This document shows, one piece after another, positions 49,205 through 58,549 of a DNA stretch of 64,000 bases. The DNA comes from Streptomyces olindensis (lineage in GTDB: Bacteria > Actinomycetota > Actinomycetes > Streptomycetales > Streptomycetaceae), in contig JJOH01000092.1 in assembly GCA_000696115.1 (NCBI GenBank), positions 1 through 64,000 on the forward strand, in the 5' to 3' direction. The position numbers and the translations under genes are program-made. The notes beneath the pieces were generated by a model. That model worked only from the letters and a program-made list of their open reading frames with translations, was not told where the DNA came from and made no database searches. Position 1 is the first letter of the stretch, and every line of letters starts with the position of its first letter.

Positions 49205-50889
49205 ACAGCGCCGAGTGGCACGCCCGGATCGAATTACGCGGCCGGGTGACCGGGGCGGGTTTCCTGGTCGCCCCCGGCACGGTACTGACGTGCGCGCACG
49301 TCGTCGGCGACGGCGAGGACCTGACGGTGACCTTCACGGAGCGGCCCGGCACCGCGCCCGTGCCCGCCCGGGTCGTCGCCCACGGCGGCTGGACCGGCGG
49401 CGCCACCGACCTCGGTGACCTCGCCGTGCTGGAGCTGGACGAGGAGATGCCCATCGCCCCGGCCGCCCTGGCCCCGGTCGACGCCGCCCACGGCCCGGCA
49501 CCGCGCAAGCTCGTCGTCTACGGCTTCCCGGCCGGCTTCGACGAGGGCACCCTCACCGAACAGCGCGTCACCGCACCCCAGTTGATCAGTCGGGAGTGGC
49601 TCCAGCTGGAGGCCTGGCACCCGGGCGGCCAGCCCCTCGCCCCCGGTTTCAGCGGGGCCGCCGTCGCCCTGGCCGACACGGGCGAGGTCGTCGGCATGGT
49701 CACGGCGGCGGCCGCCGGCCGGGACGTGCGCACCGGCCGCATGATGCCCACCCAGGTCATGGCCCGCTACTGGCCCGAACTGCAGAGCCTCGTGCCCACC
49801 TCCGACCACACCACCGCCGACCGGGCCCGGCTGCGCGCCCTGGTCGAGAAGGCGGCCCGCGCGGGCGTCGACTGCGATCCGGTACGGCTCTACACCGCGG
49901 CGGCCGACCCGTTCGACCCCCCGCCGCCCGAGGAGGGGTTCGACTCGCTGTGGTCGGCGGCCCTGTTCGTGCTGTGCGAACTCGACGGCCCGGGCGCCGC
50001 ACGGACCGTCGCCCGGTTCGCCGACCGGGTCGAGGCGCTGCTGCACGTCCCGGCCGTGGAGCCGTCGGCGCCCGACTGGTCGCCGATCCTCGTCGAACTC
50101 GGGCACAGCGGGGCGGGCGACGGCCTGATCCGCGTCGAGGTGTCCGCGTACAGCGGGAGACGGCGGCACCCGGTCGACTCGGGCACGGTCGAGCAGCACC
50201 GGCTGCACGCGTACGTGCGGGACCGCATCGAGGCGGCGTTCCGGTATCTGACGCCCGGCGCCGACGAGTTGGTGGCGTTCGCGCTGCCCCGGGACTGGCT
50301 GGACTGGCCGGTCGACCGCTGGGAGAGCGCCCCCGACGACGCCACTCCGCTCGGCTGCCTCTACCCGCTGGTCGTCACCGACCACGCCCGGCGCAAGGCC
50401 AGCACCCGGCACGTGCTGACCCGGGCCTGGAACCGGCTCGACGCGCTGCCGGGGGCGCGGATGCACCGCGTGGAGTGCGGCGGGCCGGAGGAGCCCGGGC
50501 GGCTGCGGATGCGGCTGCGGCGGCCCGACGCCTGCCTCGCCGGGTTCGGCACCGCCCCGGCCGCCTCCCGGACCCGGCCGCACTTCGACACCTCGCTCAC
50601 CGCGCCGGCCCCGGTGATCGTGTGGTCCCGCGGCGGATGCGGCTCCGGGCAGGAGGAGTGCGACGGGGCCGACGGCTGCACCGGCAAGGCCTTCCTCGAC
50701 GCGCTGGACGCCTGCGTGACGGCCGTACCGCCCGCCGAACTCCCGCGCCGCATCCTGGCGTTGCGCGAGGAGGCCGACGCGGAGGAGGACCACTGGGCGC
50801 ACGGCATCCAGCTGCTGTGGGACGACCCGCGGGTCTTCACCGACCCGCACGCCGTCGCCCCGGCGCACGCGGAGTCGCCGGTGGCCTGA
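49201..50889 (+). CDS. Trypsin-like protease with VMAP-C domain, TTA codon near the start
   Basis: A 562-residue protein. Residues 1-190 are a chymotrypsin-fold protease without signal peptide: His33 in VLTCAHVVG, Asp73 in LGDLAVLEL, Ser151 in PGFSGAAV. A helical effector-associated segment follows (about 200-270), then the C-terminal VMAP-C module (about 275-545) with LVELGHSGAGDGLIRVEVSA, WNRLDALPGARMH, and a closing VIVWSRGGCGSGQEECDG and IQLLWDDPR. VMAP proteins form ternary systems with MoxR ATPases and vWA proteins; both partners are encoded next. Codon 12 is TTA (49234-49236), so bldA is needed for translation. A cytosolic suicide or regulatory protease is the likely role. Confidence 0.85.
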   Translation: MNSAEWHARIELRGRVTGAGFLVAPGTVLTCAHVVGDGEDLTVTFTERPGTAPVPARVVAHGGWTGGATDLGDLAVLELDEEMPIAPAALAPVDAAHGPAPRKLVVYGFPAGFDEGTLTEQRVTAPQLISREWLQLEAWHPGGQPLAPGFSGAAVALADTGEVVGMVTAAAAGRDVRTGRMMPTQVMARYWPELQSLVPTSDHTTADRARLRALVEKAARAGVDCDPVRLYTAAADPFDPPPPEEGFDSLWSAALFVLCELDGPGAARTVARFADRVEALLHVPAVEPSAPDWSPILVELGHSGAGDGLIRVEVSAYSGRRRHPVDSGTVEQHRLHAYVRDRIEAAFRYLTPGADELVAFALPRDWLDWPVDRWESAPDDATPLGCLYPLVVTDHARRKASTRHVLTRAWNRLDALPGARMHRVECGGPEEPGRLRMRLRRPDACLAGFGTAPAASRTRPHFDTSLTAPAPVIVWSRGGCGSGQEECDGADGCTGKAFLDALDACVTAVPPAELPRRILALREEADAEEDHWAHGIQLLWDDPRVFTDPHAVAPAHAESPVA

Positions 50890-50957
50890 CCCACCCGGAC
50901 ACGTCCGGGGCGCTTGAGGAACACCAGCACGAAACGGAGAGCGGAGACCAACCCCCC

Positions 50958-51968
50958 ATGCCGCACTGGTCCGTCTACACCGGCGACAGCGAGCCGCACG
51001 ACGGCATCGACCACCTCCCGGCCCCACCGCCCTGGCGGGCCTTCGACGGCGGTCCCGCGCTGCCGCCGCCCGACGACTCCGACGACGCGTCGGCCGTCTC
51101 CCCCGACCGCGTGCACCGGGCGAAGTCGTACGTCGCCACGCCGGAGACCGTGCGCCTCGTCAACGCCGCGCTCTGCCTGCGCCGGCCGCTGCTCGTCACC
51201 GGCCCGCCCGGCACCGGCAAGTCCTCGCTGGCCTACGCGGTCGCGCGCGAGCTGCGGCTCGGGCCGGTGCTGCGGTGGAACATCACCAGTCGTAGCACCC
51301 TCGCCGACGGCCTCTACCAGTACGACCCGCTGTCCCGGCTGTACGCCGCCCGGGACCGGTCCGACGCCGCCGCCGGGGGCGTCGAGGACCACCTCCGGCT
51401 GGGTCCGCTCGGCACCGCCCTGCTCCCCTACGGGCGGCCCCGCGCCCTGCTCGTCGACGAGATCGACAAGAGCGACCTCGACCTGCCGAACGACCTGCTG
51501 AACGTCCTGGAGGAGGGCCAGTACGAGATCCCCGAGCTGGTCCGCGCCGCCCGCCACTCCGGTGACGGCACGGCCGAGGTCCTCGCGGACGGCACGGACA
51601 CGCCGGTCACCGTCCACCGCGGCCGGGTCCGCTGCCGGGCCTTCCCGTTCGTCGTGCTGACCAGCAACGGCGAGCGCGAGTTCCCGCCCGCCTTCCTGCG
51701 CCGCTGCGTCCGGCTGAAGCTGCGGCGCCCCGACCGGGACCAGCTCACCGACATCGTCCGCGCCCACCTCGACGCCCCCGGCGGCGACGCGGACCGGCTG
51801 ATCACCCGCTTCCTGGAACGGGCCGGCGGCGGTGAACTGGCCACGGACCAGCTGCTGAACGCCCTCTACCTCACGGGCGTCGCGGGCCTGGACGCCGAGT
51901 CCCGCGACGACCTCGCCGAGCAGCTGATGCCGTACCTCAGCGCCGCGGCGGACGGCGATGGCTTCTGA
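50958..51968 (+). CDS. MoxR-type AAA ATPase
   Basis: A 336-residue ATPase: Walker A GPPGTGKS at 82-89, Walker B LLVDEIDKSDLDLPNDLLNV around 164-183, sensor 1 VVLTSNGEREFPPAFLRRC, and Arg finger region in RRCVRLKL. The acidic, Pro-rich N-terminus (about 1-45) is not part of the AAA core. MoxR proteins remodel partner complexes containing vWA domains; together with the upstream VMAP and the downstream vWA-bearing protein this gives the full ternary set. ATG 50958; GGAGA lies a bit far upstream. It overlaps the next gene by 11 nt. Confidence 0.88.
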   Translation: MPHWSVYTGDSEPHDGIDHLPAPPPWRAFDGGPALPPPDDSDDASAVSPDRVHRAKSYVATPETVRLVNAALCLRRPLLVTGPPGTGKSSLAYAVARELRLGPVLRWNITSRSTLADGLYQYDPLSRLYAARDRSDAAAGGVEDHLRLGPLGTALLPYGRPRALLVDEIDKSDLDLPNDLLNVLEEGQYEIPELVRAARHSGDGTAEVLADGTDTPVTVHRGRVRCRAFPFVVLTSNGEREFPPAFLRRCVRLKLRRPDRDQLTDIVRAHLDAPGGDADRLITRFLERAGGGELATDQLLNALYLTGVAGLDAESRDDLAEQLMPYLSAAADGDGF

Positions 51969-54900
51969 CACCGAGCCCGAGCCGTCCCCTGCGCCCCGGC
52001 CGGCACCGGGCGGCTCGCCGACGTCCCGGGACGACGGCACTGCCCGACCGTCCGCCGTCGCCCGGCTGGCGGATGCCCTGGCGGCGGCGGGCAGGGCGCC
52101 GACGCCGCGGGAGATCGCCGAACTGCTGTGGCTCGCCGCCCAGCTGGATCCCGGGCCGCAGCAGGAAGAGGTGCCGGAGCGCGGGGAGCGGCCCGGGGCG
52201 GTGGCGCCTGCCGCCGGTGCGCGTGAGGGGCTGCCCGCCACGTCCGGGCCCGAGGACCCGCAGAAGCCGGCGGAGCGGACGCCCGACCGCGTCCCGCTGA
52301 CCCTCCCCGCCCCGCGCTCCCCGTCCCCACCGCACGACGGACCGGGCGGCGGCGGCTCCGCCCTCCTCGCTCCCGCACCCCCGATGCTGTCCCACCCCCT
52401 CGCGCTGCAACGCGCCCTGCGCCCGCTGAAGCGCAAGGTGCCCTCCCCGCACGTCCGGGTGCTGGACGAGCGGGCGACGGCCGACCGGATCGCCAGGCTG
52501 GGCGCGCAGCCCGACGTGTGGCTGCCGGTGCTGCGCCCGGCCCCCGACCGCTGGCTGCGCCTGAACCTCGTGCACGACACCGGGCCCACCATGCCGGTCT
52601 GGCGCCCCCTGGTGAGCGAACTGCACACGGCGCTCGCCCAGTCGGGCATCTTCCGCACGGTCACCCTGCACCCCGCCACCCCCGACGGCCGCGCCCGCCA
52701 CGTCCCCGTCCTGGACGACGGCCGTACGGTCACCCTCGTCGTCAGCGACTGCATGGGCCCGCAGTGGCGTCCGGGCGCGGCGGGCGAGCGCTGGTACCGC
52801 ACGCTGCGCCGCTGGGCCCGCCACATGCCGCTCGCGGTGGTCCAGCCGCTGCCCGAACACCTGTGGTCCACGACGGCGCTGCCCGCCGAGCCGGGCCTGC
52901 TGACGTCCCCGTCCACGGCGGCACCGGCGGCCTCCCTCGCCTTCACCCCGTACGACGACGCACCGCCCCCGGAGCGGGCCCTCCCCCTGCCGGTCCTGGA
53001 GCCGGGCGCCCCCTGGCTGGCCCACTGGGCGGCGCTGGTCGCCGACCCGGGCGGCGCCCGCACCCCCGGCGCCGCGGCCTGGCTGCCTCCGGTTCCCACG
53101 CCGCCCGCCGAACCGGCCCCCGACCTCACCACCGCCTCCCCCGAGGACCTGGTCCTGCGCTTCCGCGCGACCGCGTCCCCGGAGGCGTTCCGCCTCGCCG
53201 GGCACCTCGCGCTGGCAGTCCCCTCGGTGCCGGTGATGCGTCTGGTGCAGCGCACGGTGGACCGCGACCCGCGGCCCCAGCACCTCGCCGAGGTCATCCT
53301 CAGCGGCATGCTCACCTCCGTCCCGGGCCCGCCCGGCTCGTACGCGTTCCGGCCCGGCGTACGGGAGTTGCTGCTGCGTTCCCTGCCACGCTCGGCCCGG
53401 GGCCGGACCCGGGACTTCCTCGCCCGGGTCGGCGGTCTCATCGACGAGCGGGCGGGGCTCGCGGCCGGGGAGTTCCGGGCCGAGGCGGACGGCGGACAGG
53501 GCGGCGCGGGACCGGCGTTCGCGACGGTCAGCGAGGAGACCGTGCGGCGGCTGGGCGGGGAGGCGCTGTTCGCCGGGCGGTACCGGCTGATCGGGCCGCG
53601 CGGCGGGAACGGGCTTGTCTCCCAGGCCGTGGACACCCGCACCGACCGGCAGGTGATCGTGCGCCGGTACCGCGAGCAGCCCGCGCCGAGGGAGCGGTTC
53701 CTGAGGGAGGCGGGCGCGCTGGCCGGGATCGACGATCCCAACGTGGTGCGCGTGCTCGACTTCGGGGTGGAGGGCGACACGCCCTACCTGGTGACGGAGT
53801 TCGTGGACGGGCTGACGGTGGCGGAAGTGCTGTCGGGCCTCGACTTCCGGGCCTTCACCCGCCTGGTCGGCCAGGGCATGGCCGGCCTCCGCGCCCTGCA
53901 CGCCCACGGCCTGGTGCGCGGGGAGCGCGGGCCGGCGGGTCTGCTGCTGCGGCCCGACGGCACGGTGCTGCTGAGCCGGTTCGCCCTGGGCGAGGAGTCC
54001 CGGGGCAAGGACGCCGAATCGGACCTCGCCGAGTTCCGGTGGCTGCTCAAGCAGTTGGGCGCGGGCGGGTGGGTGCCCGCCGAGCACCGGGAACTGGTCG
54101 ACCTCATCGACCGGCACCGGCTGGCCGAGGCAGCCGACTACGCGACCCGCCTGGACACGACGGGCCCGTGGCCGCCGTCGCGCTCCTTCACCCTGCTCGG
54201 ACCGCCGCGCATCAGCGACGGCACGCGGGACATCGAGCCTCCGTCGCCGATGGCCCTGGCGCTGCTGTGCATGCTCCTGCTGCGCCCCGGGCGGCGCGTG
54301 TCCCACACCGAACTGGCCACCGGACTGTGGGAGGAACCACCGCCGGAGCGCGAGGCCGTCGCCCGCCTCGAAGAGCTGGCGGCGGAGGCCCGGCGGGTGC
54401 TGCCCCCCGACCGCCTCGTCTCGTTCTCACACTCCTACGCCCTGCACGCACCGGACGTGTACGTCGACGTCTCCCACCATGAGGAACTCCTCGCGGAGGA
54501 CGCCCGCCGCGCCCTCGGCCTCTGGTACGGCGAGCCCCTCGACGGCGTCCCCGGCCCCGCCGCCGCAGCCACCCGGTCCCGGCTGCGCGCCCTCCGGCAG
54601 GACATCCTGGCGGCCCAGGCCGTCACCGAGAAGGCCGCCGCGGAAGAGGCCGCCGCCGAGGAGACCACCGCGGACGAGGCCGCCGCCGGGGAGGCCACCG
54701 CCGAGGAGACCACCGCCCCCACCGTCCTCTTCGAGGCCGACGACCTCACCGGTCACCCCGAGGCCCGGATCACCCTGGAGTACGCGGTGCACGAGATGCT
54801 CTCCCGCGGCGCCCTGGCCCCCCACCAGTTCGACGTGCGCGTCCGCCCCAACGGCTACGTCGTCCACGCCGAGCCCGGCACCTACGTCCTCCCCGTCCTC

Positions 54901-56371
54901 GTCGCCGTCCTGCGCGGCCTCCCCGAGGTCCTGACCGGGCTCGTGGACCCGCCGCCCCTGACCGTCACCTTCTGGGACCGGCCCACCCCGCCGCCGGCGG
55001 CACCGCCCGTGCCGACCGGCATCCAGGTGGTGGTGTCCCCGGCCGTGTACGAACAGTTCGCCGCCAGCTCCGCCGCCCAGGGCCCCCAGCGCCTCCAGCC
55101 CCTCTACCAGGGCGGCGCCACGGACACCCCGCCCGTCGCCTGGTACTGCCCGCTGACCCCGGCCGCGGCGGCCCCCGAGCCCCGAGGTCCGCGACCTGGT
55201 ACGGGGCCCCTTCATCACGCCCGACCTGCGCCGGCTCGGCATACCGGCCCCGGGTCGCACGGCCGTCGTCCACACCCGGACCGACGGCCCGCTCACCCTC
55301 CTCGACCCCGCCCGGCCGTACGGCGACGGACCGCCCCGGCCCGTGACGTACTACGAGGTGGACCTCACCCCCCGGCAGTCCCACCACCGCGTCTCCCTGC
55401 CCAGCTCCGGCAAGGGCGCCTTCGCCGCCGCGGTCGAGCTGTCCTGGCACGTCGACGACCCGGTCGCCTTCGTCCGCGGCGAGGTCGGCCGGGTCTCCGA
55501 GCCGCTGCTCGACCATCTGCTGGAGGAGGCGGCCCGGATCACCCGCCGCCATCCGCTGCGCCGGGCGGGCGCGGCCCAGCGCGCGGTCAACGCCGGGCTG
55601 CGCCGGTGGCCCGTGCCGGGCCTGTCGGTGGCGGCGTCGGTGCAGCTGGCCCCGGAGGGTGCGGCCCTGCCCGGACCGCAGGGCCCGGCCCCGACCGACC
55701 GCCCCCTGCCCGGTCTGCTCGCCGACGCGGAGACGGTGCTGCTCGGCTTCGACGGGCCCATGGCCCGGCTGTTCTCGGCGAACGCCGCGCACGAGGCCGT
55801 ACTCGACCTGCTCGCGGTCGTGGCCGAGCACCGTGACCCGCGGGACGCCGTACCCGCCGCCGTACGGGACACCTTCACGCACCCGCTGGACGTGCTGCGG
55901 GCCTTCGCCCGGGACCGGCTCGGCCCGCTCCTGCGCGACCGCCTCGACGCACTCGAACTCCGCGCGGTCCCCGACGCGCCCACCACCCACAACTCCGTGC
56001 CGCTGGTCCGCGCCCTGCACGACTCCGGCCGCCGCGTGAGCGTGGTCTCGGACGCCGACACCCGGGCCGTGCAGCACTACCTCGACCCCTACGGCCTCCC
56101 GCTGGCCGGCATCCACGGCCGCGGCACGGACCTCACCCTGCTGACCCCGCACCCCGACTGCCTGCTGCGCGCCATGCACTCCGGGGGCGCCGCCGCGACC
56201 GGCGTCCTGATCGGCTCCACGGTCGCCGAGCTGACCGCTGCCCGGCAGGCCGGGCTGCGGTTCGTCGGCCTCGCCCGCAACACCACCGCCGGGCGGCAGC
56301 TGCGCGAGGCCGGCTGCGAGACCACCGTCACCTCCCTCGCGCCCCTGCTCCAGGCCGCCCGCTCGCTGTGA
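51958..56371 (+). CDS. Giant SAV_2336-type protein: vWA-like, pseudokinase, winged helix and HAD parts (one-base frameshift)
   Basis: The frame from ATG 51958 codes about 1074 good residues and then, after CCCC at 55180-55183, turns into Arg/Pro-rich nonsense, while the frame one base ahead continues as PEVRDLVRGPFITPDLRR and runs to 56371. Deleting one C joins both (near 1470 residues). Domains: disordered 1-140; vWA-like about 195-320 with LVHDTGPTM and VTLVVSDCMGP; helical about 385-515; kinase fold about 530-720 lacking catalytic residues (VIVRRY instead of VAxK, VRGERGPAG instead of HRD, no DFG), hence a pseudokinase; OmpR/SARP-like winged helix about 740-830 (SFTLLGPPRISDG); Ala/Glu repeat linker; a C-terminal HAD-like domain with GFDGPMARLF, whose second Asp is missing. 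Last gene of the trypsin-VMAP-MoxR cassette. Confidence 0.7.
55180..55183 (+). other. Frameshift site in the SAV_2336-type gene
   Basis: Run of four C. In the upstream frame it reads GAG CCC CGA GGT; one base fewer gives GAG CCC GAG GTC CGC GAC, continuing the conserved protein. It could be a sequencing error in a homopolymer, a real mutation, or a programmed +1 slip at CCC-CGA, where CGA is a rare codon. Confidence 0.7.
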
Positions 56372-56456
56372 CTGGGCGGGGAAACCCCCGTTCGGCGGCG
56401 CCCCGCCCGGCCCCCTTGGACGGGCGGCCCGGTGCCCTCCCACGCACGATGCGAGG

Positions 56457-56509
56457 GAGGCCCGCCGCCCGGCGGCCCCTGTCTGCGAGGCCCGCCACCT
56501 GGCGGCCCC
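56457..56509. repeat. Two hairpin-forming direct repeats before the MreB-like gene
   Basis: GAGGCCCGCCGCCCGGCGG (with CCCC after it, 56457-56479) and GAGGCCCGCCACCTGGCGG (CCCC after it, 56487-56509) have a 30-bp period and differ at two positions. Each folds on itself (CCGCC...GGCGG). They lie in the leader of the MreB-like gene, 31 nt before its ATG, and could act as terminator for the giant gene or slow the ribosome. Confidence 0.65.
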
Positions 56510-56539
56510 CCACGGTCTGTGCTCTCGGGAGGACCTGCC

Positions 56540-57577
56540 ATGACCGCCAGTCTGGAGCAGTTGCGCCGCTGCCACTTCGCCGTCGACCTGGGGGCGGCCC
56601 GCACACGCGTCTACGTCAAGGGCGCCGGCCTCGTCGTCGACCAGCCGTCCGCCGCCGCCGTGAACACCCGCACCGGCGCGCTGATCGCGGTCGGCGAGCT
56701 CGCGGAGAAGATGACGGGCCGCACCCCGGACTACATCCGGGTGAGGCGGCCGGTCTCCGGCGGCACCGTCGTGGACATCGAGATGGCGCAGCGCATGCTG
56801 CGCCATCTGCTCGGCGACAAGATGCGCCGGAGCCTGCGCCGCAAGCCGATCCTGCGCGCCGCGGCCTGCACCCCGCACAACGCCGACCCGCTCGCCCAGC
56901 GCGCCGCCATCGAGACGCTGGTCGGTCTCGGGGCCCGCCGTGTGGAACTCGTCGACACGCTGATCGCCGCCGCCGTCGGGTGCGGGCTGCCCGTGGAGCA
57001 GCCCGAGGCCACGATGATCATGGTGTGCGGGGCGGCGGCCACGCAGGTGGCCGTGCTGTCCCTGGGCGCGATCGTCTCCGCCGAGCGGATCCCGGTGGGC
57101 GGCGAGGCCGTCGACCAGGCGATCGTGCAGCACCTGCGCCACGAGCACGAGCTGATGCTGCCCAGCCAGTCGGTACGGCCGCTGCAGCTCGCCCTGTCCG
57201 GCAACGGCCTGACCCCGCAGGGCCCGGCCTCGACGGAGATCCACGGGCGGGACGTCGCCACGGGCCTGGCCCGCTCCGTGCAGGTCGACACCGCGGCCGT
57301 ACGGGACGCCATCCAGACGCCGCTCACCGCCATCCTGGACGGCATCGGCAAGGTGCTGCGGTCCTGCCCGCCCGACCTGGTCGCCGACCTCGCCGACCGG
57401 GGGATCATGATGGTCGGCGGCAGTGCCCTGCTGCCGGGCCTGGACCAGATGCTGCGGCAGGCGACCAACATGCCGGTGCACATCGCGGAGCGCCCGGACG
57501 TGTGCGCCGTGCAGGGCCTCGGCGCGATGTTGGAGGGCCGGATCGAGCCCCTGGCGCTGGACCCGCTCGGCAGCTGA
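56540..57577 (+). CDS. MreB/Mbl-like actin homologue
   Basis: A 345-residue actin-fold protein. Phosphate 1 loop HFAVDLGAARTRVYVKGAG (about 12-30), RRPVSGGTVVDIEMAQRML (connect), AACTPHNADPLAQRAAIETL, phosphate 2-like MVCGAAATQVAVLSLGAIV and the adenosine loop IMMVGGSALLPGLDQML. Family MreB/Mbl; the phosphate 2 Asp is replaced by a Gly-Ala-Ala stretch, so nucleotide hydrolysis may be weak. In Streptomyces MreB paralogues serve spore-wall integrity rather than rod shape. ATG 56540 follows GGGAGGA. It converges on the MEDS-ATPase gene with an 18-nt gap. Confidence 0.82.
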   Translation: MTASLEQLRRCHFAVDLGAARTRVYVKGAGLVVDQPSAAAVNTRTGALIAVGELAEKMTGRTPDYIRVRRPVSGGTVVDIEMAQRMLRHLLGDKMRRSLRRKPILRAAACTPHNADPLAQRAAIETLVGLGARRVELVDTLIAAAVGCGLPVEQPEATMIMVCGAAATQVAVLSLGAIVSAERIPVGGEAVDQAIVQHLRHEHELMLPSQSVRPLQLALSGNGLTPQGPASTEIHGRDVATGLARSVQVDTAAVRDAIQTPLTAILDGIGKVLRSCPPDLVADLADRGIMMVGGSALLPGLDQMLRQATNMPVHIAERPDVCAVQGLGAMLEGRIEPLALDPLGS

Positions 57578-57595
57578 CCGGAGCGGGGCCCGGCC

Positions 57596-58549
57596 TCAGC
57601 GGGCGAACCAGCAGCGCACGGTCGTCCCGTCGTCGCCCCGGTGCACCCGCACCAGGTCGGCGATCAGGTTGACCAGGAGCAGCCCGCGCCCGCCGCGCTG
57701 GTCGCGCGGTACGGGCTTGCGCCCGGCCAGGACGTCCGCGAGCCGCCCCCCGTCGCGCACCTCGCACACCACGTACCCGTCCTCGGCCCACACCCGCAGC
57801 ACGCCCGAGCCGCCGCCGTGCACCACGCTGTTCGTGGTGAGCTCGGCCGTGGCGAGGGCCAGGTCGTCCAGCTTGACGCCGCCGAGGCCCAGCCGCGCGG
57901 CCTCCCCGACGGCCACGTGCCGGGAATGGGAGAGGGAGTCGGAGTCGAAGGCGAACGTCAGGGCGTACGGCACGGGCGCCAGCGGCTCGTTGTAGCGGTC
58001 GACGACGGCCCCGGGGGCGTACGCGTCGCTGTCCCGCGCCGTCCGGGAGCCGGAAGGGATGACGGTGGGGTGGGTGGCGTACGCGTCGGTGAGGACGTGG
58101 TCGGGAAGCCGCTCGACGTCGTACGGACACAGGATGGTCGCGGTACGGCCCCGGAAGGCCGCGTTGATGAGCGCCTCGTGCTGGACGCACGCCGGGTACT
58201 CGGTGTCGGAGCGCCCCGCCCAGATGGGTTCGCCGATGATCCGCACCCGGCGGCCGGCCGGGTGGGCGTCGGCGAACGCGCGCAGCACCCCGGGGATGAT
58301 CCGCCCCGGGTTGCGGCCGGCCTCCCGCATGTCCAGGAGCCGCACGTCCCCGGCGGCGTCGCCCAGGGCGTCCCTGATGAGGGCGAGGTTCTTGCCGGGC
58401 ACCGCGACCGCCACGGGTTCCCCGGCCTCCAGGCCGTCGCGGACGAAGGGCACGGTGCCGTCGAGGTACTCCTGCTCGTCCCGGTAGAAGAGGGCTGGGT
58501 GGACGAACGGCTCCAGGGGCCCGAAGGGCTCGCTCAGGGCAGCGGTCAT
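57596..58549 (-). CDS. MEDS-domain anti-sigma regulatory ATPase
   Basis: A 317-residue protein with two parts: a MEDS sensory domain (about 15-165, HPALFYRDEQEYLDGTVPFV, ALINAAFRGRTATILCPYD) and a HATPase_c domain (about 190-317) with N box ATAELTTNSVVHGGG, G1 EVRDGGRLADV and G2 RGGRGLLLVNLIADL. Such proteins act as switch kinases or anti-sigma factors in stress signalling. It is coupled to the STAS gene by ATGA (58546-58549), which would be its antagonist. ATG 58549 rather than 58585 because of this overlap. A likely sigma-B-type promoter stands before the STAS gene. Confidence 0.85.
   Translation of the reverse strand: MTAALSEPFGPLEPFVHPALFYRDEQEYLDGTVPFVRDGLEAGEPVAVAVPGKNLALIRDALGDAAGDVRLLDMREAGRNPGRIIPGVLRAFADAHPAGRRVRIIGEPIWAGRSDTEYPACVQHEALINAAFRGRTATILCPYDVERLPDHVLTDAYATHPTVIPSGSRTARDSDAYAPGAVVDRYNEPLAPVPYALTFAFDSDSLSHSRHVAVGEAARLGLGGVKLDDLALATAELTTNSVVHGGGSGVLRVWAEDGYVVCEVRDGGRLADVLAGRKPVPRDQRGGRGLLLVNLIADLVRVHRGDDGTTVRCWFAR

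Noticed and set aside
50361..53780. 1139-residue minus-strand frame and the nearby one at 51937-54306
   Set aside because: Antisense to the VMAP/MoxR/giant-protein genes; Ser/Arg-rich shadow composition.
55184..55836. The tail of the giant frame after the CCCC run
   Set aside because: Arg/Pro/Gly-rich shadow; the real coding frame is +1.
55343..56371. Separate HAD-family gene starting at GTG 55343
   Set aside because: Good coding sequence continues upstream in this frame to about 55181 and joins the giant protein by one base, so a frameshifted C-terminus is more likely than an independent gene.
56457..56509. CRISPR-like repeat
   Set aside because: Only two self-complementary units with a 7-nt gap and no cas genes.
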